The notes beneath the pieces were generated by a model. It worked only from the letters and a program-made list of their open reading frames with translations. It did not search any database and was not told the DNA's origin. Shown piece by piece: positions 52,226-61,981 of a DNA stretch of 64,000 nucleotides (position 1 is the stretch's first letter; every line of letters begins with the position of its first letter). Position numbers and translations under genes: made by a program. This DNA is from Candidatus Centipeda massiliensis. Its GTDB lineage: Bacteria > Bacillota > Negativicutes > Selenomonadales > Selenomonadaceae. The stretch is taken from assembly GCF_900290285.1 (NCBI RefSeq), contig NZ_LT985754.1:841364-905363 (forward strand), read 5' to 3'.

Positions 52226-53008
52226 ATGGATTTGTATGAACTGCTGCAAGGGCATATCGCGGCGTTTCTGCTGACACTCACACGGATCAGCGGGATCTTT
52301 CTCGTTTCACCGTTCTTCGGCAGCATGAACATTCCGCCGTACTTTCGCATGGCATTGGCTCTTGCGATGACGGTGGTGCTCTTTCCCGTGATTGATGGAC
52401 TAGGAGCGGTGGCACCACCTGAGACGATTATTATGTTTGCTGTTGCTGCGATTGGAGAACTCTTCATTGGCTGGCTGATCGGATTTGTGGCATACATCTC
52501 CTTTGCCGCCATCACGATGGCTGGTAAGGTTATGGATATGCAGGTGGGCTTTGCCATTGTCAATGTTGTGGATCCGACTTCCGGTCAGCAAATACCGCTC
52601 ATCGGAAGTTTTCTTTATAATCTGGCGGTAATCATTCTGCTCGTTATCAATGGGCATCACCTGATTCTCTCCGCCCTTGTGGAAAGCTTTCGCGTGGTCC
52701 CGCTCGCGGGCATGGAACCGAACATCTCGATTGCGCTCATGTTCGCCAATTTTACGGGCACCATCTTCCTTACGGGCATGAAGATTGCCATGCCGATCAC
52801 CTTTGCCATTCTGCTCACGAACGTGGGACTCGGCATCCTTGCGCGCACGATGCCGCAGATGAACATCTTCGTCGTCGGCATTCCCATGCAGCTGATGATC
52901 GGCATTACTGTACTGTCGATGATCATTCCGTTCTATGTCTTGTTCCTGGATGTGCTATTCAATGAAATGTATGGAAATATATCACTTGCGGTACGCGCCC
53001 TCCAATAG
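52226..53008 (+). CDS. fliR: Flagellar export gate protein FliR
   Basis: A 260-residue protein with about six helices. Family segments are LTRISGIFLVSPFFGSMNIPPYFRMALA, DMQVGFAIVNVVDPTSGQQ and a C-terminal GIPMQLMIGITVLSMIIP. It completes the FliPQR ring. Its end overlaps the presumed flhB start. Confidence 0.94.
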   Translation: MDLYELLQGHIAAFLLTLTRISGIFLVSPFFGSMNIPPYFRMALALAMTVVLFPVIDGLGAVAPPETIIMFAVAAIGELFIGWLIGFVAYISFAAITMAGKVMDMQVGFAIVNVVDPTSGQQIPLIGSFLYNLAVIILLVINGHHLILSALVESFRVVPLAGMEPNISIALMFANFTGTIFLTGMKIAMPITFAILLTNVGLGILARTMPQMNIFVVGIPMQLMIGITVLSMIIPFYVLFLDVLFNEMYGNISLAVRALQ

Positions 53009-54092
53009 GTGCGGGTTCGTCTTTGACCTCCAGCGTTTCGCGGGGGAAAAGACAGAGGAACCAACAGCAAAAAAGCGCGCTGATGCGCGCAAGAAAGGTC
53101 AGGTTGGACGCAGCCAGGAGGTCAACAGTGCGTTCGTCCTGCTGGTTGGCTTCTTTGCGCTCAAGCTTCTGTGGGATTCGATCTATGTTTCGATTGCAAC
53201 CTACACGACGTACGTGTTCACGAATCTGAACCAGACCGTTGACACGGAGAATATTCTCCGCATTTTCATCAGCATTGTCCTTGTGCTTGCGAAGACCGCC
53301 TTTCCCATCATGATTTTCATCATGCTCATCGGGCTCGCGGTCAACTTCTTCCAAGTGGGACTCAACATCAACACGGAGTCGATTGAGTTCAAGCTTGACA
53401 AGCTGAATCCCATCAACGGGTTTGGCCGCATCTTTTCCAAGCGATCCCTCGTAGAGCTGGCGAAATCCTTCTTTAAGATTATCGTGATTGGGTTTTTCCT
53501 TTATCGTTTCATTCACGAACAGATTCTTGCGATGCCGCAGTTCATGTTCTTTGATCTGACGACGAGCCTTGCCCTTGTTGCCGAGATCATCTTCCAGATG
53601 TCGTTCATCGTCATTGGCGTCATTATGATTATGGCGTTCTTGGACTATGGCTATCAGAAATGGCAGACGACGCAGGATCTCAAGATGTCGAAGCAGGAAG
53701 TCAAGGATGAGATGAAGCAGACGGAGGGCGATCCCCAGATCAAGGGGAAGATTCGACAGAAGCAGCGCCAGATGGCAATGGCACGCATGATGAAGGAAGT
53801 TCCCAAGGCGGATGTCATCATTACAAACCCGACGCACTACGCCGTTGCACTCTCCTATGAGCAGGGGATGGTTGCCCCGACTGTCATCGCGAAGGGGCAG
53901 GATCTTGTTGCCCAGCGCATCAAGGAGATCGGACGAGAGGCTCGCGTGCCCATCGTCGAAAACAAGCCGCTTGCGCGGACACTCTATGCCGCCGTTCAGG
54001 TTGGGGATGCGGTGCCGCAGGAGCTCTATCAGGCAGTTGCCGAGGTGCTCGCGTATGTTTACCGCCTGAAACACGCACGGCGTGGAGCATGA
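52971..54092 (+). CDS. flhB: Flagellar export switch protein FlhB
   Basis: A 373-residue membrane protein that switches substrate specificity of export. The LQRFAGEKTEEPTAKKRADARKKGQV opening is the conserved FlhB N-terminus. Four helices follow. The autocleavage site NPTH is in VIITNPTHYAVAL near residue 288, with an Ala-Val tail. The start is not certain: 52971 is the nearest in-frame ATG upstream of the conserved region, it overlaps fliR by 38 bases and lacks a good ribosome site. Confidence 0.92.
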   Translation: MEIYHLRYAPSNRCGFVFDLQRFAGEKTEEPTAKKRADARKKGQVGRSQEVNSAFVLLVGFFALKLLWDSIYVSIATYTTYVFTNLNQTVDTENILRIFISIVLVLAKTAFPIMIFIMLIGLAVNFFQVGLNINTESIEFKLDKLNPINGFGRIFSKRSLVELAKSFFKIIVIGFFLYRFIHEQILAMPQFMFFDLTTSLALVAEIIFQMSFIVIGVIMIMAFLDYGYQKWQTTQDLKMSKQEVKDEMKQTEGDPQIKGKIRQKQRQMAMARMMKEVPKADVIITNPTHYAVALSYEQGMVAPTVIAKGQDLVAQRIKEIGREARVPIVENKPLARTLYAAVQVGDAVPQELYQAVAEVLAYVYRLKHARRGA

Positions 54093-54118
54093 TGTGCGAC
54101 AAAAGTCTTATTTAATAT

Positions 54119-54145
54119 TTGACGTAAAACCATATTTGGTATAAT
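54119..54145 (+). promoter_or_regulatory. Possible promoter of flhA
   Basis: TTGACG (54119-54124) and TATAAT (54140-54145), spacer 15 (16 if the -35 is TTTGAC). It lies in the 75-base gap before flhA. Confidence 0.55.
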
Positions 54146-54203
54146 ATTTAGGAGGACGAGGGTTTTATTGTCCTCCGCAGCAAACGAGGGAGTGAGTGAG
54201 AGT

Positions 54204-56288
54204 ATGGCAACACCGCAGACCGGCAGTGTAAATCCTCTTTCATCCGGCAAGCTCATACAAAAATACAGTGATGTTCTAATCGCCGTCGCCATCGTGACCA
54301 TCGTTATCATGATGATCATTCCGTTGCCGACGATATTGCTTGATGTCCTTATTTGCCTGAATATTACGATTGCGCTGCTCGTTGTGATGTCGGCAATCTA
54401 CAATGTGGAGGCGCTCGATCTATCGGTCTTTCCCTCCCTGCTCCTCATCACAACGCTGTTCCGACTTGCACTTAATATCTCTTCCACACGCCTGATCCTT
54501 CTCAACGGCTATGCCGGTGAGGTCATTACTGCGTTCGGCAACTTTGTTGTCGGTGGTAATGCTGTGGTCGGGTTTATTGTGTTCGTCATCCTTGTTATCG
54601 TCAACTTCATCGTTATCACAAAAGGGTCGGAGCGCGTCGCTGAGGTTTCGGCGCGCTTTACCCTCGACGCGATGCCCGGCAAACAGATGGCGATCGACGC
54701 CGATCTGAACCAAGGAGCGATCACGGATGCGGAGGCAAAGCGCCGCCGCGAGAAGGTACAGCGTGAGTCCGATTTCTTCGGCGCAATGGACGGTGCCTCG
54801 AAGTTCGTCAAGGGCGATGCGATTGCCGCAATCGTCATCATGCTCATCAATATTAGCGGCGGATTTGTCATCGGTATGCTGCAGCGCGATATGGATGCGG
54901 CACAGGCACTGCAGACCTATACCCTGCTGACGGTCGGTGAAGGTCTCGTTGCACAGATTCCGGCACTCCTTATCTCGACAGCGACCGGTATCATTGTCAC
55001 GCGGTCGGCGGCAGAGGGGAACCTCGGCGGCGATCTCGTCAAGCAGCTGTTCCGCAACGCGCGTATCTTTATGATCCTCACGGGCGTGCTTCTTTTCCTC
55101 GCCATTATGCCGGGGCTGCCGGGTGTTCCGTTCACGGTGCTGGCGGCAATCTGCGGCGTTATTGCGTGGAATCTTCGGCGTGGTCAGGCGGTGGAGCAGG
55201 AGGTACAGCAGGTCGAGCAGAAGGCAAAGGCAAAGAAAGAGGCGACCACGCCCGAGAACATTGTCTCGCTGCTGCAGGTCGATCCCATGGAACTCGAGAT
55301 CGGCTACAGCCTCATTCCCCTTGTCGATACGGGACAGGGCGGCGATCTGCTCGACCGCATCGTTATGATCCGTCGGCAGTGTGCACTGGAGCTCGGCCTC
55401 GTGGTGCCGACCATCCGCATTCGCGATAACATCCAGATCAAGCCCAATGCGTATATCATTAAACTCAAGGGCGTTGAGATTGCGCGCGGTGAACTCATGC
55501 TTGACCACTATCTCGCGATGAACTCGGGGACGGTGTTCGAGGAGGTGCCGGGCATCGAGACGACGGAGCCAGCATTCGGACTGCCCGCCCTTTGGATCTC
55601 GGAGAACGAGCGCGAACAGGCAGAGCTGAACGGCTACACCGTTGTCGATGCGGTCTCCGTGCTCGCGACGCATCTCACGGAGATCATCAAGCAGCATGCG
55701 GCTGAAATTCTTGGACGTCAGGAGACGCAGAACCTCATCGATAATCTGCGCAAGACAAATGGTGCGTTGGTGGATGAGGTCGTTCCGAACCTCCTCAGCG
55801 TGGGTGAGGTACAGAAGGTGCTTGCCAACCTTCTGCATGAGCGCATATCCATCCGCGATATGAGTACGATCCTTGAGGTGCTTGCCGACTACGGCACGGC
55901 GACAAAGGACACAGATATTCTCACGGAGTATGTCCGTCATGCAATGGCGCGTCATATTACACAGCAGAATGTCCAGAACGGGGTGTTGCCGTGCATTACC
56001 CTTGATCCCGCCATCGAAAACAAAATCGCGGGCAGCGTGCAGCGCACCGAGCATGGATCCTATGTCAGCCTTGACCCGGATTCCATGCAGAAGCTGCTCA
56101 TGGCACTCCAGAAAGAACTGGCAAAGCTGACCGATCAGGGGTATCAGCCGATCGTGCTGACGAGCCCAACCGTGCGTCCTTACTTCCGCAATCTCGTCGA
56201 GCGCTCCATTCCGGGGCTGATCGTGCTCTCCCATGCGGAGATTGAACAGAATGTTGAGATCCAGATCCTTGGGGTGGTGAGAATCTAA
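54204..56288 (+). CDS. flhA: Flagellar export protein FlhA
   Basis: The largest export-gate subunit, 694 residues from this start (706 if TTG 54168 is used). About eight N-terminal helices precede a cytosolic domain; the FHIPEP-type region is VSARFTLDAMPGKQMAIDADLNQGAITDAEAKRRRE at about residue 148, followed by ESDFFGAMDGASKFVKGDAIA. The cytosolic ring domain follows from residue 350. Two starts compete: TTG 54168 behind GAGGG, or ATG 54204 behind AGGGAG; a hairpin lies over the first (see findings). Confidence 0.95.
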   Translation: MATPQTGSVNPLSSGKLIQKYSDVLIAVAIVTIVIMMIIPLPTILLDVLICLNITIALLVVMSAIYNVEALDLSVFPSLLLITTLFRLALNISSTRLILLNGYAGEVITAFGNFVVGGNAVVGFIVFVILVIVNFIVITKGSERVAEVSARFTLDAMPGKQMAIDADLNQGAITDAEAKRRREKVQRESDFFGAMDGASKFVKGDAIAAIVIMLINISGGFVIGMLQRDMDAAQALQTYTLLTVGEGLVAQIPALLISTATGIIVTRSAAEGNLGGDLVKQLFRNARIFMILTGVLLFLAIMPGLPGVPFTVLAAICGVIAWNLRRGQAVEQEVQQVEQKAKAKKEATTPENIVSLLQVDPMELEIGYSLIPLVDTGQGGDLLDRIVMIRRQCALELGLVVPTIRIRDNIQIKPNAYIIKLKGVEIARGELMLDHYLAMNSGTVFEEVPGIETTEPAFGLPALWISENEREQAELNGYTVVDAVSVLATHLTEIIKQHAAEILGRQETQNLIDNLRKTNGALVDEVVPNLLSVGEVQKVLANLLHERISIRDMSTILEVLADYGTATKDTDILTEYVRHAMARHITQQNVQNGVLPCITLDPAIENKIAGSVQRTEHGSYVSLDPDSMQKLLMALQKELAKLTDQGYQPIVLTSPTVRPYFRNLVERSIPGLIVLSHAEIEQNVEIQILGVVRI

Positions 56289-57683
56289 GTGCAGGTCAAG
56301 ACAGTCCGCGCTTCCTCCGTAAAGGAAGCGATGGAACAGATCAAGGATGAACTTGGCAGCGATGCCGTACTTCTTCATACCAAAAAATATCGTGAGGGCG
56401 GCGTTCTCGGCGGGGCTGAGATGATCGAAGTGACCGCTGCTGTCGATGAGAATCAGGCGCGCGTGCCGCGTGCTGCTTCCGCATACGTTCCGCCGGCATC
56501 CCCCATTCTTCCGACCAGTGTGCTCAATCAGTACCGTATGACAGAGCCGTCCGTCACCGATGGCGCAACGGCACAGCCGGCGCGTGCCGTCCTTCCCGCT
56601 TATGAGGCGTACGGGAGCGAACCTCCTATCATGCCAGCCTACCCCGTGCAGGAAGCAGCCCCCCCCTATTCGCCGGAGGCGTATGACATGTCTACAACCG
56701 CTCAACCGACATCGATACCTGCATACGAGGAAACAGCGCCTCCTCCTGCGGCAGCTGCCATGCCGCAGCCTCCCGTGGAGCCGGTGCCCGCTGCGGAGTC
56801 CGTTCCTACAGCGGATGAAGGTTCTGCGGAGCGGATTCGCTTCCTCGAAGATGAACTGGCGCAGATGAAGACCATGCTTGCCTCCATGATGGCGGCGAAT
56901 CAGCCGAAGGAGATCGTCTCCATCCGCGATGCACTGCGCAGGCAGGAGGTGCGGGAGGATCTTTGCGAGGAACTCTCAAGCAAGATTCCCATTGCCGATG
57001 TGAACTTGGACAGCCTCGACCCGCGTGCGGGAAGCGTCCTTGCGGGCTATCTCGGACAGGTGATGAAGTTCAGCGATGGGCTGCAGCCCGGCGCACACGG
57101 CTCCCGTGTCGTCGCCTTTATTGGGACGACGGGCGTCGGCAAGACGACGACACTTGCCAAGGTGGCGGCACACTTTGTGTTGGAACAGAACCTCAAGGGA
57201 GCGCTCATTACGGCGGATACCTATCGCATTTCGGCGGTTGAACAGCTCAAAAAGTATGCTGAGATCCTAGGTCTTCCCGTGGAGGTCGTCTACTCGGCGG
57301 CAGAACTCAAGAAGGCGATTGCGCGTCACCGCAGCAAGGATTTTGTTCTCGTGGATACGGCGGGACGAAGTCAATACAATGAGTTCCAGATGGATGAACT
57401 CAAGGAACTCCTTGCGGCACATCCACGGATGGAGAAACATCTGGTTGTCAGTGCGACGACGAAGGAACAGGATGCTGCAGAGATCATGAAGCGTTTCGCC
57501 GCATGCAGCCCGGATCGTATCATCTTCACAAAGACGGATGAAACGCGGACGATCGGTATGGTGCTCAATCTTCTCGCAGGTGAGAAAACGCCCCTTTCGT
57601 TTCTCTCGAATGGGCAGAGCGTACCGGACGACATTATCCCTGCGACGGCAGAACGCCTTGCTGCGCTTCTTTTGAGGGAATGA
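56289..57683 (+). CDS. flhF: Flagellar placement GTPase FlhF
   Basis: An SRP-type GTPase that positions the flagellum. The 464-residue protein has a B domain, a long low-complexity region rich in Pro and Ala (about residues 60-180) and the N and G domains. The P-loop is GTTGVGKTTTLAKVAA near residue 279, and the switch motif DTAGRSQYN near 357. Translation starts at GTG 56289 directly after the flhA stop. FlhG follows. Confidence 0.95.
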   Translation: MQVKTVRASSVKEAMEQIKDELGSDAVLLHTKKYREGGVLGGAEMIEVTAAVDENQARVPRAASAYVPPASPILPTSVLNQYRMTEPSVTDGATAQPARAVLPAYEAYGSEPPIMPAYPVQEAAPPYSPEAYDMSTTAQPTSIPAYEETAPPPAAAAMPQPPVEPVPAAESVPTADEGSAERIRFLEDELAQMKTMLASMMAANQPKEIVSIRDALRRQEVREDLCEELSSKIPIADVNLDSLDPRAGSVLAGYLGQVMKFSDGLQPGAHGSRVVAFIGTTGVGKTTTLAKVAAHFVLEQNLKGALITADTYRISAVEQLKKYAEILGLPVEVVYSAAELKKAIARHRSKDFVLVDTAGRSQYNEFQMDELKELLAAHPRMEKHLVVSATTKEQDAAEIMKRFAACSPDRIIFTKTDETRTIGMVLNLLAGEKTPLSFLSNGQSVPDDIIPATAERLAALLLRE

Positions 57684-57684
57684 T

Positions 57685-58569
57685 ATGGAAGATCAGGCAG
57701 CGCGGCTGCGCCAAATGGTCGGCGCAGAGAGTACGCAGGGATCCGTCGCATCTGCACAGGCGGAGGCATGGTCGAACGTGCGTGTGATCGCGATTACGAG
57801 CGGCAAAGGGGGCGTCGGCAAGACAAACATTGCCGTCAACCTTGCGATTGCACTGCGCAAACGGGGGCAGCGCGTCCTCGTCATCGATGCGGATCTGGGC
57901 ATGGCAAATGTGGATATTCTGCTTGGTGCCACCTCGCGAAAACATTTGCTTGATCTGATCCGTCCGGAGGTCAAGCTGGACGATGTCATCGTGGATACGC
58001 CGCATGGCATTCAATACATATCCGGCGGCTCCGGAATTGAAAAGGCACTCGAATACGATCAGGCAGAGAAAATACTTCTTCAGCAGAAACTGGCGGACTG
58101 CGCAACACGCGCCGACCTCATTCTGGTCGATACGGGCGCAGGGCTTGGGCGCAATGTCATGGACTTCATTCTTGCCGCAGACGAAGTACTGCTCGTAACG
58201 ACACCGGAGCCGACCTCTCTTACCGATGCCTATGCGGTGATGAAGGCGTACAGCATCTATGCGGCACAGAAAAATCTCAGACTTATTATCAACCGTGTGT
58301 ACGAAGTGAGGGAGTGCCGCGAGGTGGCGCAAAAGCTGCAGCGTGCCTCTGAGAAGTTTCTGCACATGCCGGTGGACTGCCTCGGGTATGTTTTCGAGGA
58401 TACATCGGTCACAAAGGCGGTGCGTCGGCAGACCCCCCTGCTTAGAGCGGAGCCGAATACCGCAGCGGCACGCTGCATCGATGCACTGGCACAGACACTC
58501 ATTACCGGAAATGAGATGCGGATCAAACGTGGGTGGAAAGGTTTTTTACAGCAAATTTTTAAGTTTTGA
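57685..58569 (+). CDS. flhG: Flagellar number regulator FlhG (MinD-like ATPase)
   Basis: A 294-residue MinD/ParA-type ATPase that limits flagellar number and works with FlhF. The deviant Walker A is TSGKGGVGKTNIAVN (residues 38-52). Walker B-type DADLGMANVD and DTGAGLGRN follow, with GYVFEDTSVTKAVRRQTPLL near the end. The ATG lies one base after the flhF stop. Known also as YlxH/FleN. Confidence 0.93.
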   Translation: MEDQAARLRQMVGAESTQGSVASAQAEAWSNVRVIAITSGKGGVGKTNIAVNLAIALRKRGQRVLVIDADLGMANVDILLGATSRKHLLDLIRPEVKLDDVIVDTPHGIQYISGGSGIEKALEYDQAEKILLQQKLADCATRADLILVDTGAGLGRNVMDFILAADEVLLVTTPEPTSLTDAYAVMKAYSIYAAQKNLRLIINRVYEVRECREVAQKLQRASEKFLHMPVDCLGYVFEDTSVTKAVRRQTPLLRAEPNTAAARCIDALAQTLITGNEMRIKRGWKGFLQQIFKF

Positions 58570-58593
58570 TCATTGTCAAGGAGGAAAATTTAG

Positions 58594-59283
58594 ATGGCGG
58601 GCGAATTGGTACAGGCAAGGGGTGTTTTAGCAATCGGTCAGAGGCTGGAAATATTCTTTGAAAACAGCGAGGAAGAAAATTCCGGCTATACGAGCAGGGT
58701 GGAGGACATCGTCGGAGATGAACTCGTCGTTGCTATGCCCTTGGACGAACGCCACGTTCCTGTTATCCCGCGCGTCGGAGAGAACCTTTATGTGCTTGCT
58801 GCAGGAGACGGCTGTCATTTTCGTTTTTTCAGCGTCCATCGCGGGCATGGCCGTCACGATAACATTCCTGTCCTGCGCATCTCCATTCCAGAAGTGGCGG
58901 AGCGCTATCAAAAACGTGGTTTCTTTCGACTCAAGGTGAATCTCACAGCAACGGTTCGTTTGATTGACTACATGGGAACGATTGCTGCTCCGAAACGTGT
59001 GCCTATTGTCGATATCAGCGGGAGCGGGCTTGCATTTGCGTGGTCCAGGCAAGTGCATCTCGATGAATTTGCTGCCCTTGAAATCAACGACATTCCTGGA
59101 ATCGGGACGATCGAACTGATGACGAAGGTCATGCGATGCACCCGCATCGAACGCGAGGACGATGCACCAATCTATCATGTCGGCGTGCAGTTCCAAGGAA
59201 TCTCACGCAGTATGCGCGATAAGATCGTTCGTTACCTGTTTCAGGTACAGCGAAGTCAGGTGGGGCGCGTGAAAGATGAGTGA
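58594..59283 (+). CDS. PilZ-domain c-di-GMP effector (YcgR/YpfA type)
   Basis: A 229-residue protein that should slow the motor when c-di-GMP is high. The N-terminal half is a YcgR-like domain; the PilZ domain (from about residue 108) begins YQKRGFFRLKVNL (RxxxR) and has VDISGSGLAFAW (DxSxxG), both c-di-GMP contacts. AAGGAGG precedes the ATG. It lies between flhG and cheB, consistent with a motility brake. Confidence 0.88.
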   Translation: MAGELVQARGVLAIGQRLEIFFENSEEENSGYTSRVEDIVGDELVVAMPLDERHVPVIPRVGENLYVLAAGDGCHFRFFSVHRGHGRHDNIPVLRISIPEVAERYQKRGFFRLKVNLTATVRLIDYMGTIAAPKRVPIVDISGSGLAFAWSRQVHLDEFAALEINDIPGIGTIELMTKVMRCTRIEREDDAPIYHVGVQFQGISRSMRDKIVRYLFQVQRSQVGRVKDE

Positions 59284-59902
59284 GTCAGAAAAAAAGGCAT
59301 TGACCATGCGGCGCCAGGGGGCACCCCGTACGCGGATGCGACTGGTTGTCATTGGCTCTTCCACCGGTGGGCCACAGGCTCTGCAGACCGTTATCACAGG
59401 GCTTTCCGAATGTTTTCCCTGCCCCGTGATCGTTGTGCAGCACATGCCGGCGGGATTTACCGGTGCGTTGGCGGCACGGCTGGATGGTGTTTCGAAGGTT
59501 CGCGTACGCGAGGCGCAGGATGGAAACGTTTTGGAAGCCGGCTGTGTCTATATCGCACCGGGCAACTACCACCTGCGTGTTCTGCACGATGCGGGTACGC
59601 GGCGCATTGCACTCAGCGATGAGCCGCCCGTTGGGAACCACCGCCCTGCAGTGAATGTGATGTATGACTCGGTTGCCCCTCTTGGAAAGGATGTCGTCGC
59701 TGTGATCCTTACGGGGATGGGCAGTGACGGGCGCGATGGGATGCGCAAGATCAAAGAAAACGGCGGCTACTGCATTGCGCAGGATGAAGCAACCTGCGTC
59801 GTCTACGGAATGCCCAAATCCGTGATTGAGGCAGGTCTGGCCGATGAGATATGCCCATTGCCGCAGATCGCAGAGGCGATTGAGGCGGCTGTGAGAAGAT
59901 AG
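59276..59902 (+). CDS. cheB: CheB methylesterase, catalytic domain only
   Basis: CheB removes methyl groups from chemoreceptors. This 208-residue protein has the methylesterase domain with the full catalytic triad: Ser29 in IGSSTGGP, His56 in QHMP and Asp151 in GMGSDG. The N-terminal receiver domain of ordinary CheB (about 120 residues) is absent; only about 20 basic residues precede the catalytic part. Phosphorylation control by CheA is therefore not expected. It overlaps the PilZ gene by eight bases. Confidence 0.9.
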   Translation: MSESEKKALTMRRQGAPRTRMRLVVIGSSTGGPQALQTVITGLSECFPCPVIVVQHMPAGFTGALAARLDGVSKVRVREAQDGNVLEAGCVYIAPGNYHLRVLHDAGTRRIALSDEPPVGNHRPAVNVMYDSVAPLGKDVVAVILTGMGSDGRDGMRKIKENGGYCIAQDEATCVVYGMPKSVIEAGLADEICPLPQIAEAIEAAVRR

Positions 59903-59920
59903 AAAATAGGGGGAATATCA

Positions 59921-61963
59921 ATGGATAACCAGTATATGGACATGTTCCTGGATGAGTCGCATGAGCATCTGCAGTCGCTGAATGAAGGACTCCTGCGCCT
60001 TGAGGAGAACATGGAAGAAATCAGTGCGGTGAACGACATCTTCCGCAATGCGCATACACTCAAAGGCATGTCGGCAACGATGGGCTTTGCCAAGATTGCG
60101 GAACTTACGCATGAGATGGAGGACGTTCTGGATCTCGTCCGCAAGGAGCAGCTCAAGCTCAACGAGGACATCATGGACACGCTGTTCAAATGTCTGGACT
60201 CCCTTGAGCAGATGGTGGACAGCGTTGGCAACGGCGAGGCTGAGGATGTCGTCGATGTTTCGGATCTCGTAGCAAAGCTGAGCTCCATCTCCAAAGGAAC
60301 GCCTGCGCCTGCTGCGGCAGCCCCCTCAGCAGCGGCACCGGCACCGACAGCAGATGGTGCTGCGGCTGCCAATATTGACCTCGATGACATTGACCTCGAT
60401 GTCATGAAAAAGGCAAAAGAAGCCGGGATGCACTCCTTCCATGTCAAGGTTACGCTCATGGAGACCTGCGTCCTCAAGGCGGCGCGTTCCGTCATGGTCA
60501 TGCAGGCATTGGATGAGGTCGGTGATGTCATCAAAAGCGTTCCTCCTGCTGAGGATCTTGAGCAGGAGAAGTTTGAGCGCAGCTTTGATGTGATCGTCGC
60601 CACAAGCAGCGATGCTAAGGCCGTCCAGAATGCCGTGGATACCGTCTCGGAAATCGAGGACATTGCGGTTGAGGAGATTGACCCGGACAAGGTCGGTAAG
60701 GAAGCAGCGGCGCCTGCTGCGGCACCTGCCGCCGCTCCAGCAGCGAAGCCGGCAGCAGCCCCTGCGAAGAAAGAGGCGGCCAAGCCCGCTGCAGCCCCGC
60801 CGAAGAAGCAGCATCAGAGTCAGAGTGTCCGCGTGGACATTGAAAAGCTTGACACGCTCATGAACCTCATGGGTGAGCTGGTTATCAACAAAGTTCGTCT
60901 GGAGCAGATCGGTCAGACACACCGTTTGAGCGACCTTATGGAAACGCTTGAACAGATGGATCGTGTGACGGGCGATTTGCAGAACATCGTCATGAAGGTG
61001 CGCATGGTTCCGGTCAGTGCCGTGTTCAACCGTTTCCCGCGCATGGTGCGCGACGTATCGAAGGAACTCGGCAAGGAAATCAACCTCACGATCGAGGGCG
61101 AGGAGACAGAGCTGGATCGTACCGTTATCGATGAGATCGGTGATCCGATCATGCACCTTCTGCGCAACTCGCTCGACCACGGTGTTGAGAGCCCCGAGAA
61201 GCGCGAGGCAAAGGGCAAGCCGCGCACCGGCGAGGTCGGTCTTATCGCGCGCCACGAGGGCAACAACGTTGTCATCATGATTACGGACGACGGTGCAGGC
61301 ATTGATGCGAACAAGATCCGCCGCAAGGCAGTCGAGAAGGGCATGATCTCGCAGAGTGAGGCGGACAGCCTCGACGATGCGGATGCCGTTCGACTGATCT
61401 TCCTGCCGGGATTCTCGACGGCGGAGCAGATCACGGACATCTCCGGCCGCGGTGTCGGTATGGACGTTGTGCGCAGTAAGATCGAGGCGCTCTCGGGACA
61501 TGTCGATGTGGAAACGCACATCGACGAGGGATCCATCTTCAAGATCAAGCTGCCGCTCACGCTTGCCATTATCCAGGCGATGCTTGTGCGCGTGCAGGAG
61601 GAGATGTACGCTATTCCGCTCACCTCCATTGACAGTACGATCAACATCGAGCCCACGGACATCCAGACCGTCCAGAACAAGGAGGTCATTGTCCTGCGCG
61701 GCGAGATCATTCCGATTATCCGCATGGAGGAGGCTCTGCAGGTTCCGCACACGAAGGACTCCGACGAGCATTTCGTTGTCGTCGTTCATGCGGGCGAGGC
61801 AAAGGCGGGCATCGTTGTCGACAATCTGATCGGGCAGCAGGAAATCGTTATCAAGACGCTCGGCAACCTCTTTGCCGGACTTAAACTCTTCGGCGGAGCA
61901 ACCGTTCTTGGTGATGGCAGGGTTGCACTGATTCTTGATGTTGCAACGATGATTCAGCAGTAA
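59921..61963 (+). CDS. cheA: Chemotaxis histidine kinase CheA
   Basis: A 680-residue receptor-coupled kinase. The P1 phosphotransfer domain has FRNAHTLKGM (His45). A CheY-binding P2 domain spans about residues 170-262, joined by Ala/Pro linkers. The dimerisation domain starts near residue 303. The kinase core has LRNSLDHGVE (N box, about 415), DDGAGID (about 455) and GRGVGMDVV (about 509). The C-terminal CheW-like domain ends DVATMIQQ. GGGGG stands ten bases before the ATG. Confidence 0.96.
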   Translation: MDNQYMDMFLDESHEHLQSLNEGLLRLEENMEEISAVNDIFRNAHTLKGMSATMGFAKIAELTHEMEDVLDLVRKEQLKLNEDIMDTLFKCLDSLEQMVDSVGNGEAEDVVDVSDLVAKLSSISKGTPAPAAAAPSAAAPAPTADGAAAANIDLDDIDLDVMKKAKEAGMHSFHVKVTLMETCVLKAARSVMVMQALDEVGDVIKSVPPAEDLEQEKFERSFDVIVATSSDAKAVQNAVDTVSEIEDIAVEEIDPDKVGKEAAAPAAAPAAAPAAKPAAAPAKKEAAKPAAAPPKKQHQSQSVRVDIEKLDTLMNLMGELVINKVRLEQIGQTHRLSDLMETLEQMDRVTGDLQNIVMKVRMVPVSAVFNRFPRMVRDVSKELGKEINLTIEGEETELDRTVIDEIGDPIMHLLRNSLDHGVESPEKREAKGKPRTGEVGLIARHEGNNVVIMITDDGAGIDANKIRRKAVEKGMISQSEADSLDDADAVRLIFLPGFSTAEQITDISGRGVGMDVVRSKIEALSGHVDVETHIDEGSIFKIKLPLTLAIIQAMLVRVQEEMYAIPLTSIDSTINIEPTDIQTVQNKEVIVLRGEIIPIIRMEEALQVPHTKDSDEHFVVVVHAGEAKAGIVVDNLIGQQEIVIKTLGNLFAGLKLFGGATVLGDGRVALILDVATMIQQ

Positions 61964-61981
61964 AAGGGGAGGGCAAAGAAG

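Noticed and set aside
54420-56705. A very long open frame on the minus strand opposite flhA
   Set aside because: It mirrors the codon pattern of flhA and shows no family motif or ribosome site; such frames are common opposite GC-rich genes. The same holds for the frame at 60326-62479 opposite cheA.
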